Of a stretch of 64,000 nucleotides of DNA, positions 1 through 8,072 are shown in pieces. The stretch is from Danxiaibacter sp048498555. GTDB taxonomy: Bacteria > Bacteroidota > Bacteroidia > Chitinophagales > Chitinophagaceae. The notes beneath the pieces were generated by a model. The model had not been told where the DNA came from. It did not search any database and worked only from the letters and a program-made list of their open reading frames with translations. Each line of letters opens with the position of its first letter. The first letter of the stretch is position 1. The stretch spans positions 1-64,000 of the forward strand of contig JBEHXT010000026.1 of NCBI GenBank assembly GCA_048498555.1, read 5' to 3'. The position numbers and the translations under genes are program-made.

Positions 1-2494
1 AAATACCTATCGCCTTATATACTAAAGTTGAGTTAAGTGGCTTGCCTTCTAATTTCTGGTAAGGTTCTGCCTGAGGCGTTTCATCAAAATAGATGATCTT
101 GTTTTCAGAATAAGAAACATTACCGTTGATGGCCATGTTCACCTTGCCAATATTCGTCTTGTATCCTGCCTGGAAATCAAAGCCACGGCTGTCCATTTTG
201 CCAATGTTCTCATCAGGAAGCGCTAACCCTGTGTATGTAGGAATTGAAGCCTGCCTTTGGCCAAGGATGTTTTTTGTTCTTGTTCTGTAAACATCAGCTT
301 CGAAGGTTAATTTGTTATTCAGGAAGCCAAGCTCTAAACCAAGGTCTGTTTTTTCACTCACCTCCCAGGTAATATTTGGATTAGGAGTTGTTGTCGCTGC
401 AATGCCACTTACGTCAACGCCGTCAACAACCCATCCCGGAGAATAACCAAACGCTCCGATGTATTGGAATGGATTTACCCTGTCGTTACCCAACTGGCCC
501 CAAGATGCTCTCACTTTTAAATTGCTGAAGGCGCTTTTTTGCATGAAAGATTCTTTGCTAACTACCCATGCAGCAGAAGCCTGTGGGAAAAAGCCGAAGC
601 GTGTTTCTTTAGGGAAAATAGGCGAGCCATCATACCTGGCACTAAATCCAAGAAGGTATTTGCCCTGGTACTCGTAGCTTGCACGGCCAAAATAGTTTTG
701 GCGGGAAGACTCGGACGCTGTACCTGAGTTACTTCCGTTTGCAGGATTTTTACTACCGGCAAATAATTGATCGATCATATAAGAATCGTACCCGAGACGT
801 TGTGCCCAGAAATTATTGTCTTTATAGTCCATTTGTTCATAAGACGCAAACACGCTGATCTTGTGGTCTTTGTTTATAACCGTGTTGTAAGAAAGTTTTA
901 AGTTCCCGGTAACTCTCTGGCTTTGATAGAATTCTTCTTTCAATCCGATATCCTCTACGGTTCTTGATTGTTTTTTTATGATGTCATCTGAGTTTGGAAC
1001 TCTTTCAAAGTAAAACCATGTCCAGTTGAAACTCTTGTTATAGTTGGTTGTTTTAACCAGGGAAGCAAATCCGTCTAAAGCCAGTCCTTTTACAAACGGA
1101 ATGTTGTATTTAAATCTAAGCGTCCCACTGGCAACATCTGCTGTGTATTTACGGTATCCGGGGCTGAGAAGCCTTGCTGCAGGGTTCAGCTGCGACCAAC
1201 CCTCACCTGGGTAACGATAATCACCACCTATATAAGCTTCTTGTAAGGGGCTGGTAGTTGCAAAAGCTTCTATTGATCCGCCAGGGCCACCCTGAGGAGT
1301 TTGTGTGTATTTCTCTCTGTACGAAATATCCAGGCCAACGTCTAAATCTTTAGTCACAGAAACATCAACATTGCTTCTTACATTGTATTGTTTCAACCTG
1401 GTCTTGTCGTCGCCACGAAGAATGCCTCCCTGGTTTGCAGTTCCAAGCGACAGGAAATACTTAACTCTATCAGTACCGCCTCTCATGGTAAGAGAGTATC
1501 TGGCTTGTTTTGCAGGCGGGTCAACCAACGCATCATACCAGTTTTCGGGCCTTCTTTTACCGGTTTTGAATTCATTTACTAATTCATCGGGAAAGTCAGG
1601 AGGCGTACCTTCCAGTGCTCTTCTGTCATTCAACACCTGCATGTATTGAAATGCGTCTGCAGATTTGATCTTCATCGTTGGTGAGTTGAATGACTGAGTG
1701 GTAATAAAGTCGAATGTTGGTTTTCCTGTTTTACCGCGTTTGGTTGTTACCAGGATAACACCACCTGCTGACTGCGCACCATAAATAGCAGCTGACGCAT
1801 CTTTCAACACAGAAATAGATTCTATATCGTTTGGATCTAAGCGGTTCAGGCCATCGGGATCAGCATTCGCAACTCCATCGATAACGATCAATGCAGAGCT
1901 GTTGCGGTAAGTATTCGCGCCCCTTACCAGGATCTGCGCATCATCAAAACCGGGAACTGAACTTCTTTGATTTACAAATACACCCGCCATTCTGCCTGAC
2001 AGGGAATTAGAGAGCGAGATAGAGTTGGTCTTTTTAAGGTCCTTACCGCTTGCCTGGACAACTGCGTTGGTAAGCTCTGATCTCTTTTGCGTACCGTAAC
2101 CAACCACCACAACATCATCAAGATCTTTTGAAATAGTTTCTAGCTTTACATTAAAGCTTGTTTGTGAGCCTACTCTTATTTCTTTTATGGAATACCCCAC
2201 ATAAGAAATTAAAATAGTGCTGTTTTTGTCTTTAAGTCTTATTGAAAATTTTCCGTCTTTGTCAGTAAACACGCCGTTACTGGTCCCTCTTTCCATGATG
2301 TTAACGCCAGCCAGTGCAACATCGTTTTCACCGGTTATTTGTCCGGTAATCATTATATCTTTTTCGGCCTCATAACCGAATACCGGATCCTTGTCTTTCG
2401 CCAATAAGTCTGTGGCCGAAAAATTGAGCAGGGCAGTCAGACAAAGTGCATACCTCGTCTTGTAGCCAATGTTCAGCAGTAGATTTGATTTCAT
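1..2494 (-). CDS. SusC/RagA-family TonB-linked outer membrane receptor, 3' end beyond the window
   Basis: The reading frame starts with the ATG at 2494 and stays open to the left edge, so about 831 residues are visible and the C-terminal barrel strands are missing. The N-terminus is a signal peptide, then a carboxypeptidase-regulatory-like domain at about residues 45-130 (ITGENDVALAGVNI, GTSNGVFTDKDGKFSI), then a TonB plug with the SusC-typical stretch VVVGYGTQKRSELTNAV and the motif SVLKDASAAIYGAQSAGGVI. After that come beta-barrel repeats rich in aromatic residues. Such receptors import oligosaccharides or peptides across the outer membrane with a SusD lipoprotein, whose gene would lie downstream and so outside the window. 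The substrate cannot be read from the sequence. Family assignment is firm. Confidence 0.95.
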   Translation of the reverse strand, partial: MKSNLLLNIGYKTRYALCLTALLNFSATDLLAKDKDPVFGYEAEKDIMITGQITGENDVALAGVNIMERGTSNGVFTDKDGKFSIRLKDKNSTILISYVGYSIKEIRVGSQTSFNVKLETISKDLDDVVVVGYGTQKRSELTNAVVQASGKDLKKTNSISLSNSLSGRMAGVFVNQRSSVPGFDDAQILVRGANTYRNSSALIVIDGVANADPDGLNRLDPNDIESISVLKDASAAIYGAQSAGGVILVTTKRGKTGKPTFDFITTQSFNSPTMKIKSADAFQYMQVLNDRRALEGTPPDFPDELVNEFKTGKRRPENWYDALVDPPAKQARYSLTMRGGTDRVKYFLSLGTANQGGILRGDDKTRLKQYNVRSNVDVSVTKDLDVGLDISYREKYTQTPQGGPGGSIEAFATTSPLQEAYIGGDYRYPGEGWSQLNPAARLLSPGYRKYTADVASGTLRFKYNIPFVKGLALDGFASLVKTTNYNKSFNWTWFYFERVPNSDDIIKKQSRTVEDIGLKEEFYQSQRVTGNLKLSYNTVINKDHKISVFASYEQMDYKDNNFWAQRLGYDSYMIDQLFAGSKNPANGSNSGTASESSRQNYFGRASYEYQGKYLLGFSARYDGSPIFPKETRFGFFPQASAAWVVSKESFMQKSAFSNLKVRASWGQLGNDRVNPFQYIGAFGYSPGWVVDGVDVSGIAATTTPNPNITWEVSEKTDLGLELGFLNNKLTFEADVYRTRTKNILGQRQASIPTYTGLALPDENIGKMDSRGFDFQAGYKTNIGKVNMAINGNVSYSENKIIYFDETPQAEPYQKLEGKPLNSTLVYKAIGI

Positions 2495-3337
2495 AAAAGC
2501 AAGTAATTGTTAACTAAAAAATTGAATCCAAGGTCGTTGACCTTTTAGCAAATCGCTATTTACCCATGATAGCTGTCACGGGCCTTTGTTATTGATCATA
2601 TGGTCGTAATGGTTGCTTCTTTGTCTATGAAGGCGTTTGTTAGGATGTACGGCAAAACCTCACGGGCTCAATTACTTTCATTTTTTCACTGCTGAATAAG
2701 GGGCTTATCAGATCGGCTACACTTTCAATCGTTTATTCAGTATGTTCATACATACCTACATATGTGAATGTAAGAATAAATTTAAAATTGTGTTATTTTT
2801 CTTCCTATATTTTTTTTAGTAAATCGTAATAAAGTTCAAACACATTCGATTTGATAATTTCTTAAATCTTTTTTTAAGCCGGCGAAGTTCATTGCAAGCG
2901 TCCTTCTTCCAAATTAGAGGGCGCCGCAAAATGCCGTTTACGTGAAAAATCGAATAGCAACTGGACTGAACTAAGGGAACACTGCAAATTATAGGAGCAA
3001 GCAATACTTTTTTTCTTTCATAAACAGGACATGTTGGCGTTAAAAAGGTATACTATGTATGCACATTCGTACATATCCAAATATAATAAAAAAATTGCCC
3101 TGATGTATTTTTTTTAGCCGATAAATTCAGGTGTTTGAGATGAATAACTCCTAACAACTGTAAGCTATAATTCAATTACCAGAATGGCCGAGTGACTCGG
3201 GAAGCTCACGTAAAGGGACGGCAAGACTGAGCATTACCAGAAGTGGGTAAGCATTATTTATTTTAAGGGTAGATGGCATTGCACCAAAAAGCTAGTTGCC
3301 AGGCTGCAAATGCGTCGATAAGACACTTTATGATCGA
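2495..3337. other. Intergenic region upstream of the SusC gene, no gene recognised
   Basis: This 843-bp stretch is AT-rich, with only short open frames that lack coding character. On the minus strand the bases at 3078-3085 read TATATTTG, a match to the Bacteroidota -7 element TAnnTTTG, but I see no convincing TTG at the right spacing. SusC genes often have long leaders, so it could be their promoter; this is weak. Two similar words with several ACAT/CATAC runs lie at about 2740-2770 and 3050-3075. Confidence 0.4.
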
Positions 3338-3841
3338 TTATTCGTTCTCCCTGACTATAACAGGAGATGGATTCGGAGCACGATGAATATGAGTCAGGAT
3401 AGTGGTCAAAGTTGCAGTTTCCAAAACCCGGTAATTACGTTTCAATTTTTTAATTTTCTTATTTACTTCCATTTGCACCTCCTCTGATGGCGCATATTCA
3501 ACACCATCGTTGTAATGAAAAAACAGAGGGATGATCACATCGTAAGCGACGGGAATTTGCCCACGTAATTTTTGATTCAGTGATTTTACCAGGTGCCTCT
3601 CATTGGTATAATCATACCCCAAGCCGGACGCGTATAAAGAGCTTACTTTAACGGAATCGTCTACAACAAAAATCCGAAGAATAGTAGCCCCTGCATTATC
3701 AGAATGAACTTCATCCGGCGCATTAATTCCACGATACACTCCATTTTTCACCAATGAATCGATTGAAGCAAAGCTGTTTTTTTGCGCCGTTGCCATAAAA
3801 CTCCAAACGAGTGTAGTAAGGATTAAGACAATCTGCTTCAT
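3338..3841 (-). CDS. Small secreted protein of unknown function
   Basis: This gene encodes 167 residues. It begins with a clear signal peptide (MKQIVLILTTLVWSFMATAQ) followed by a mature domain of about 147 residues. The mature part is mixed alpha/beta by eye, with hydrophobic strands such as ATILRIFVVDDSVKV and VAYDVIIPLFFHY, and has no lipobox or membrane segment, so it is probably periplasmic. I do not recognise a family. It stands alone: repeats lie upstream, and the next gene on the same strand begins about 500 bp away. The signal peptide supports the ATG at 3841. Confidence 0.7.
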   Translation of the reverse strand: MKQIVLILTTLVWSFMATAQKNSFASIDSLVKNGVYRGINAPDEVHSDNAGATILRIFVVDDSVKVSSLYASGLGYDYTNERHLVKSLNQKLRGQIPVAYDVIIPLFFHYNDGVEYAPSEEVQMEVNKKIKKLKRNYRVLETATLTTILTHIHRAPNPSPVIVRENE

Positions 3842-3966
3842 CTATAAATATAAAGGATCATTAAACAGGGAGACTGAACATTAGCGGAAAACTCATTTTC
3901 AAACATAACCAGATCGAAGTTCAGATACCTCTCCTACCGCGCCAATGATGGATTGAAGGATTTATG

Positions 3967-4102
3967 TTCATTGCCGTCTGCTTTAGCTGACGGTAAACGA
4001 AACTAATTGAAGATAGCTTTAGCCACACTTCCCTTTTTTTGTGGCTAAAGCCCGGTTTAAAAAATCAATCAGTGTCCGTCAGCTAAAGCAGACGGCAATG
4101 AA
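3967..4102. repeat. Nested perfect inverted repeats (cruciform-like element)
   Basis: The outer arms are 27 bp each at 3967-3993 and 4076-4102 and are perfect reverse complements. A second perfect pair of 12-bp arms lies inside at 4016-4027 and 4040-4051 around a 12-nt T-rich loop. Both arm types contain the word GCTTTAGC. The two stems nest, so the whole 136 bp can fold as a long hairpin or cruciform. It codes for nothing visible and resembles REP/BIME-like or MITE-like intergenic elements. Confidence 0.8.
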
Positions 4103-4144
4103 TTGATGGCAGCCAGCTCTTAATGAAAAGACCTGTCATGCTAT

Positions 4145-4195
4145 TTTTGATTGTGGTTAACCAAATTCTATCATCGAGGTGAGGATGCCGGTGCG
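4145..4195. repeat. Dispersed intergenic repeat, copy 1
   Basis: This block shares TTTTGATTGTGG, CCAAAT, CGAGGTGA and GATGC, in the same order and at nearly the same spacing, with 38955-39000. Bases between the shared words have diverged. Both copies sit beside an inverted repeat built from CACAGAG-type words. Confidence 0.6.
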
Positions 4196-4221
4196 AGTTT
4201 CAAATTACCTTGCAGAAAAAA

Positions 4222-4335
4222 CTCTGTGTAACGCTGTGTCTTCTTTTTATATTTCTCCGAGCAACCATAATTCTTATTCAATACCATTAGCAATTATAGT
4301 TACACAGAGAGCTCAGAGCAGACACAGCGTTACAC
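4222..4335. repeat. Inverted repeat of the CACAGAG type
   Basis: GTGTAACGCTGTGTC at 4226-4240 is the perfect reverse complement of 4321-4335. The 11 bases at 4222-4232 are also complementary to 4299-4309, so the left arm has two possible partners. The right arm ends 6 bp from the stop codon of the dienelactone hydrolase gene at 4342 and may act in its 3' UTR. Related words occur in the arms of the inverted repeat at 38569-39210. Confidence 0.6.
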
Positions 4336-4341
4336 TCATAG

Positions 4342-5229
4342 TTAGCTCAATTTCGCTTTAAAGAAATCAATCGTGCGTTTCCAGGCCAGGTCAGCTGCAG
4401 CTTTATCGTACCGCGGAGTTGTATCATTGTTGAACCCATGATTTACATTATCATAAACATAGGCTGTATATTCCTTGTTGTTTGCTTTTAGTGCTGCTTC
4501 ATAAGCAGGCCAGCCTTCGTTTACACGCGTATCCAGTCCTGCATAATGCAACAACAACGGCGCTTTAATTTTTGGCACATCCTCAGCAGCAGGTTGTGTA
4601 CCATAGAATGGAACAGCGGCAGAAAGATCCGGAATGCGAACGGCCATCATATTGGCGATCCATCCGCCAAAGCAAAAGCCAACAACTCCTACCTTGCCAT
4701 TACAATCCTTACTATCTTTCAGGTAACCAAATGCCGCTATAAAATCTTCCAGCATTTCATTCTTATCACGCTTGCTCTGCATTTCACGGCCTTTATCATC
4801 ATCCCCGGGATAACCACCCAGTGGTGTTAACGCATCAGGCGCGATGGACACAAATCCCGCAAGGGCTACCCTTCTGGCTACATCTTCAATATGCGGGTTT
4901 AGGCCCCGGTTTTCATGAACCACAACAACGCCACCCAACTTGCCCTTTGCATTTGTCGGCATTGTCAGCAACGCCTTTATTGTGCCGCCTCCTTTGGGCG
5001 ATGGATAGTTTACATACTCGGATTTAATGCGTGGATCATCGGCCTTTACCTGGATACCTCCCTGGTAATCCGGCATCAGAAAACTCATGAGGGATGTTAC
5101 TGTTAGGCCGCCAACTGCATACACAGAAAGTTTTTGTACAAAGTCGCGCCGGTCAATGCGGCTGTGCGCATAGTCATCATACAGGTCAAACACTTCTTGC
5201 TTGATGTCTTCTTTTTTGATGTTTTCCAT
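4342..5229 (-). CDS. Dienelactone hydrolase family protein with Tat-like leader
   Basis: This gene encodes 295 residues with the alpha/beta-hydrolase fold of dienelactone hydrolases, which open lactone or ester bonds. The nucleophile elbow is GFCFGG, with the catalytic Cys at about residue 186. The acid is probably the Asp in the segment LDTRVNEGW, and the His lies in NHGFNND. The N-terminus carries DRRDFVQKLSVYAVGG before a hydrophobic stretch, which resembles a twin-arginine signal, so the enzyme may be exported folded. It is longer than cytosolic DLH enzymes (about 235 residues) because of this leader. It is divergent from the beta-propeller gene at 5470. The true substrate is unknown. Confidence 0.9.
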   Translation of the reverse strand: MENIKKEDIKQEVFDLYDDYAHSRIDRRDFVQKLSVYAVGGLTVTSLMSFLMPDYQGGIQVKADDPRIKSEYVNYPSPKGGGTIKALLTMPTNAKGKLGGVVVVHENRGLNPHIEDVARRVALAGFVSIAPDALTPLGGYPGDDDKGREMQSKRDKNEMLEDFIAAFGYLKDSKDCNGKVGVVGFCFGGWIANMMAVRIPDLSAAVPFYGTQPAAEDVPKIKAPLLLHYAGLDTRVNEGWPAYEAALKANNKEYTAYVYDNVNHGFNNDTTPRYDKAAADLAWKRTIDFFKAKLS

Positions 5230-5360
5230 ACTGGTTTGTATATAACTTAAATTTAAGCAATCCCGTCAATTCCCATCCATCATTTCACGACTATTGGGCA
5301 CACATATCCATTTATCCGGTGAAGCGGCTTATTTATCGGCAAACCAACAATTAAAGTGAC

Positions 5361-5383
5361 ATGTTTTTTGAGAAAGAAAACAT
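5361..5383. promoter_or_regulatory. Dyad in a divergent intergenic region
   Basis: ATGTTTT at 5361-5367 and AAAACAT at 5377-5383 are perfect reverse complements across 9 nt. The dyad lies between the divergent genes starting at 5229 and 5470, so it is a candidate operator. AT-rich dyads arise easily by chance. Confidence 0.3.
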
Positions 5384-5469
5384 ATTTCGTATTTTAAAAA
5401 ACAAACAGCAATCAACGAGACTAATAGTAACGAGCTCCATATTCACTCCTACTTCAAATACATCATCTC

Positions 5470-6519
5470 ATGAAAAAATCAACGTATCAAACAGGCAGCC
5501 TTTTCTCGCTGGCCGCTTTCATTGTAATGTGTATCAGCCTTGCAACGCAGGCGTGCGCACAATCCACGCCAAGTCAATCGCTGCTGGCATTGTCAAAAGG
5601 AGATCACACGCTTGCAATTGTTGACCCTGCTTCTCTCAAGGTGCTTGCACGCATTCCGGTGGGAAGCGACCCGCACGAAGTAATTGCATCAACAGACGGA
5701 AAGACGGCCTATGTGACGATTTATGGCGGAGGAAGCCTGCATGAATTGAATGTGATTGACCTCGTGGCGCAAAAACCACTGAAAAATATTGACACCAGGC
5801 CATTGTTCGGCCCGCATGGAATTGTTTTCATTGATGGCAAAGCGTGGTTTTCTGCAGAAGGTTCTAAAGCGATTGGCCGCTATGACCCGGCAACGGATAA
5901 ACTTGACTGGAGCATGGGGACAGGCCAGGACAGAACGCACATGATCTATGTGTCCAACGATTTAAAGCGCATTTACACAACCAATATTTCTTCAGGCACA
6001 GTGAGTATTCTTGTTGATTCAACCATGAAGCCCGGCAACTCCGCTCCTCCCGGAGCAAGGCCGCGCCAGGAATGGATCCATACGGTGGTTCCCAGCGAAA
6101 GAGGATCGGAAGGTTTTGATGTAACGCCAGATGGAAAAGAACTATGGACAGCTTCCGGAGAGAACGGCATCATTTCGATAGTAGACCTGACCAGCAATAA
6201 AGCCGGCGGAAAGATTGATGCAAAAGTAGTTGGTGCAAACCGCCTCAAGTTTACACCGGATGGCAAAATGGCATTTATCTCAAGCCTGCAAACAGGTGAC
6301 CTGACCATTATTGACACCAAATCGCACAAGGAAGTAAAACGAATCAAACTGGGCCGTGGAGCAGCCGGCATTCAGATGGATCCCAATGGAACGCGAGTGT
6401 TTGTTGCTACGTCGGCCGACAATTACGTTGCGGTGATAGATCTTAAATCGCTGGAGATTACCGGCAAAATAGATGTAGGGCCTAATCCTGACGGGCTAGC
6501 CTGGGCAACACAGCAATAA
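5470..6519 (+). CDS. YncE-type YVTN beta-propeller protein, secreted
   Basis: This gene encodes 349 residues: a signal peptide ending near ATQACAQ (residue 31), then a beta-propeller of about seven blades. Repeating blade motifs of the form LAIVDPASLKVLARIPVG, AYVTIYGGG, MAFISSLQTGDLTIIDTKS and VFVATSADNYVAVIDLKS are typical of the 40-residue YVTN/YncE family. The likely site is the periplasm or cell surface. Members act as protein- or DNA-binding scaffolds or ride with cytochrome-type enzymes, but no catalytic residues are visible here. A strong bidirectional terminator follows at 6635-6680. Confidence 0.9.
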   Translation: MKKSTYQTGSLFSLAAFIVMCISLATQACAQSTPSQSLLALSKGDHTLAIVDPASLKVLARIPVGSDPHEVIASTDGKTAYVTIYGGGSLHELNVIDLVAQKPLKNIDTRPLFGPHGIVFIDGKAWFSAEGSKAIGRYDPATDKLDWSMGTGQDRTHMIYVSNDLKRIYTTNISSGTVSILVDSTMKPGNSAPPGARPRQEWIHTVVPSERGSEGFDVTPDGKELWTASGENGIISIVDLTSNKAGGKIDAKVVGANRLKFTPDGKMAFISSLQTGDLTIIDTKSHKEVKRIKLGRGAAGIQMDPNGTRVFVATSADNYVAVIDLKSLEITGKIDVGPNPDGLAWATQQ

Positions 6520-6554
6520 ACCAAGCTGTCGCAATACGTTCAGGCTTCGTTTAT

Positions 6555-6589
6555 TTGACAATTGAAAGTTGATAATGGAAAATGACAAC
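6555..6589 (+). repeat. Array with 7-bp period, TTGANAA type
   Basis: Five consecutive heptamers, such as TTGACAA and TTGATAA, run in exact 7-bp phase. The array lies between the stop codon of the beta-propeller gene (6519) and its terminator, so it should be part of the 3' UTR. Confidence 0.6.
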
Positions 6590-6634
6590 GAGGAGAACAG
6601 ACAGAAAAGACTAATTTTTTCTTTGCAATCATTT

Positions 6635-6680
6635 ATATAAATAAAACAAGGCTCGTAACGGAGCCTTGTTTTATTTATAT
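6635..6680. terminator. Bidirectional intrinsic terminator
   Basis: The arms at 6635-6654 and 6661-6680 are perfect 20-bp reverse complements around a 6-nt loop. The GC-rich core CAAGGCTC is flanked by A and T runs on both sides, so it can end transcription of the convergent genes at 5470-6519 (plus) and 6694-7128 (minus). Confidence 0.9.
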
Positions 6681-6693
6681 GATGTGATGAAAA

Positions 6694-7128
6694 TTATAGC
6701 TTGGATTTGGCCTCAAGCGCTATTGGGGTAACATCTGAAAGCTCCAACGACTTCACCATATTCTGAACAGTGCTTTTATATTTTTTGAAGTGCGTTGTTT
6801 GAATATGAGCTTTGTAAGCGTCCTCATCCAGGTATATTTCAAATACAGTAATGTGCGTAGGCTCATCTTTGTCATATACGGCATATAATGAAAGTACGCC
6901 CGGCTCTGTGCGAACAGCAATTTCCATTCCTTCTTTCAAAGCAGTTTTATAATCATCCAATTGAGAAGAGTCTACAACAATCCGCGCGATACGCATATAA
7001 CGCTGGCCGGTTTGTGCAGAAGCATCTGCTGAAAAGCAAGTAAAGAGGCTATAAATAACAACGACTATAAACAAGCGAATACATGTAATTTTTTTCAACG
7101 CCGGAACTAACATCTTTTTAAATTTCAT
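6694..7128 (-). CDS. Exported antibiotic-biosynthesis-monooxygenase (ABM) domain protein
   Basis: This gene encodes 144 residues. A long hydrophobic leader (CIRLFIVVVIYSLFTCFS) with cleavage likely near ADASAQ precedes an ABM domain at about residues 44-130. Typical ABM features are MRIARIVVDSSQLDDYKTAL, EPGVLSLYAVYDKDEPTHITVFEIY and the YKAHIQTTHFKKY helix with its conserved His. ABM proteins are small dimeric alpha/beta barrels that oxidise quinol-like or other substrates without a cofactor, or only bind them. Export is unusual for the family but occurs in Bacteroidota. The substrate is unknown. Confidence 0.85.
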   Translation of the reverse strand: MKFKKMLVPALKKITCIRLFIVVVIYSLFTCFSADASAQTGQRYMRIARIVVDSSQLDDYKTALKEGMEIAVRTEPGVLSLYAVYDKDEPTHITVFEIYLDEDAYKAHIQTTHFKKYKSTVQNMVKSLELSDVTPIALEAKSKL

Positions 7129-7178
7129 TTTTGCAGGTTTCAGGTTTCGATACTCAATAACAATGCCATAACCGGGAG

Positions 7179-7430
7179 AGTTGGAAGTTATAGTTTGTAT
7201 GTTCTACGTTGCTCTTAGCGAAGAACTGGCGACAGTCAGGGATATTTCTCGCGGCGAACACTACGAGGCAGCGGCGCGGCGTGGTACAAATTGTAAGTTT
7301 TACGTTGTACGTTTTTCTAAGCAAAAAAAAATGGCGCATGGTGTATATTTCTCGCGGCGAACACTACGAGGCGACGGCGCAGCGTGGTGCAAGTTGTAAG
7401 TTTTACATTGTACGTTTTACGTTTTCTTTA
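7179..7430 (+). repeat. Two-copy compound repeat containing 7-bp-period arrays
   Basis: A block of about 73-75 bp occurs twice, at 7242-7316 and 7345-7417, beginning ATATTTCTCGCGGCGAACAC; the copies are about 90 percent alike by eye. Each block ends in an array of exact 7-bp phase: 7293-7320 and 7396-7430 with units such as GTAAGTT and TTACGTT. A related array lies at 7179-7220 (AGTTGGA, AGTTATA and so on). A short AGGTTTC tandem at 7135-7148 lies just upstream of the ABM gene. No gene is visible from 7129 to 7655. The short open frames across the region look fortuitous. Confidence 0.75.
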
Positions 7431-7628
7431 GCGAAGGCACATTGAGGGCAACAGCTTTATGCCCTTATCCGCGCTTGCGCGTCTTAAAAAACTTCGTACT
7501 ACTTAACTCACTTTGTGCCTTCGTTGCAAAAAAATCGTTGTGTATCGTTCACTCGCCTTGCCTCCGTGATAGTAAGCTTTTTACCGCTCATCAAGAAAAA
7601 TCAAAAAAAATCACCTAAATATATCAAC

Positions 7629-7646
7629 GTACGTTTTTTATCGTAC
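7629..7646 (+). promoter_or_regulatory. Candidate BlaI operator
   Basis: GTACG at 7629-7633 and CGTAC at 7642-7646 form a dyad that ends 9 bp before the start codon of the BlaI-type repressor. BlaI/MecI repressors bind short TAC/GTA dyads upstream of their own operon, so autoregulation is likely. The exact boundaries are inferred. Confidence 0.4.
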
Positions 7647-7655
7647 CTTAGATTT

Positions 7656-8060
7656 ATGAAACAAAAGAATCAGTCTGTGTCAGTGGATCCTGTTCCGGCT
7701 AAATCTGAAATGGATGTATTACAAATCTTATGGCAACACGGCCCTTCTACCGTTCGTTTTGTGCATGATATTCTTACAGAAAAAAAAGGAAATATCCAGT
7801 ACACATCGACCCTGAAACTGATGCAGACGATGACGGAAAAGGGATTATTGAATCGCGACGAAACAAACATGAAACATATATATAGTGCAGCCCTGGAAGA
7901 AAAGAAAACAAAAGGGAATGCGCTGAGCAAGTTTCTCGACAACATGTATGAAGGCTCGGTAAAAAGCCTGATGACGGCGTTAATGGGCAACGAAAAAACT
8001 TCACCGAAAGAATTAAAAGTCATCGAAGAGATGCTTCATAAGCTTGATGAAACAAAATAA
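7656..8060 (+). CDS. BlaI/MecI/CopY-family transcriptional repressor
   Basis: This gene encodes 134 residues. The winged-helix domain spans about residues 15-85: SEMDVLQILWQHGPSTVRFV, YTSTLKLMQTMTEKGLL and a wing near NMKHIYSAAL. The C-terminal helices for dimerisation follow (LSKFLDNMYEGSVKSLMTAL). An open frame extends 47 codons further upstream, but that part has no family similarity and runs through repeat-adjacent DNA, so I chose the ATG at 7656, which gives the usual family length. The gene is 12 bp from the M56 protease gene and forms an operon with it. In the Bla/Mec paradigm the protease inactivates the repressor after an envelope signal; that role is inferred here. Confidence 0.9.
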   Translation: MKQKNQSVSVDPVPAKSEMDVLQILWQHGPSTVRFVHDILTEKKGNIQYTSTLKLMQTMTEKGLLNRDETNMKHIYSAALEEKKTKGNALSKFLDNMYEGSVKSLMTALMGNEKTSPKELKVIEEMLHKLDETK

Positions 8061-8072
8061 CAATCAAACTGT

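Noticed and set aside
2816..3004. 62-codon minus-strand frame
   Set aside because: No signal peptide, composition unlike the real genes and no family.
3181..3300. GC-richer patch that might be a small RNA
   Set aside because: I could not find a stable hairpin, promoter or terminator that would support it.
7515..7655. N-terminal extension of the BlaI-type repressor by 47 codons
   Set aside because: It has no family similarity, is encoded next to repeat DNA and makes the protein longer than the family norm; the ATG at 7656 fits.
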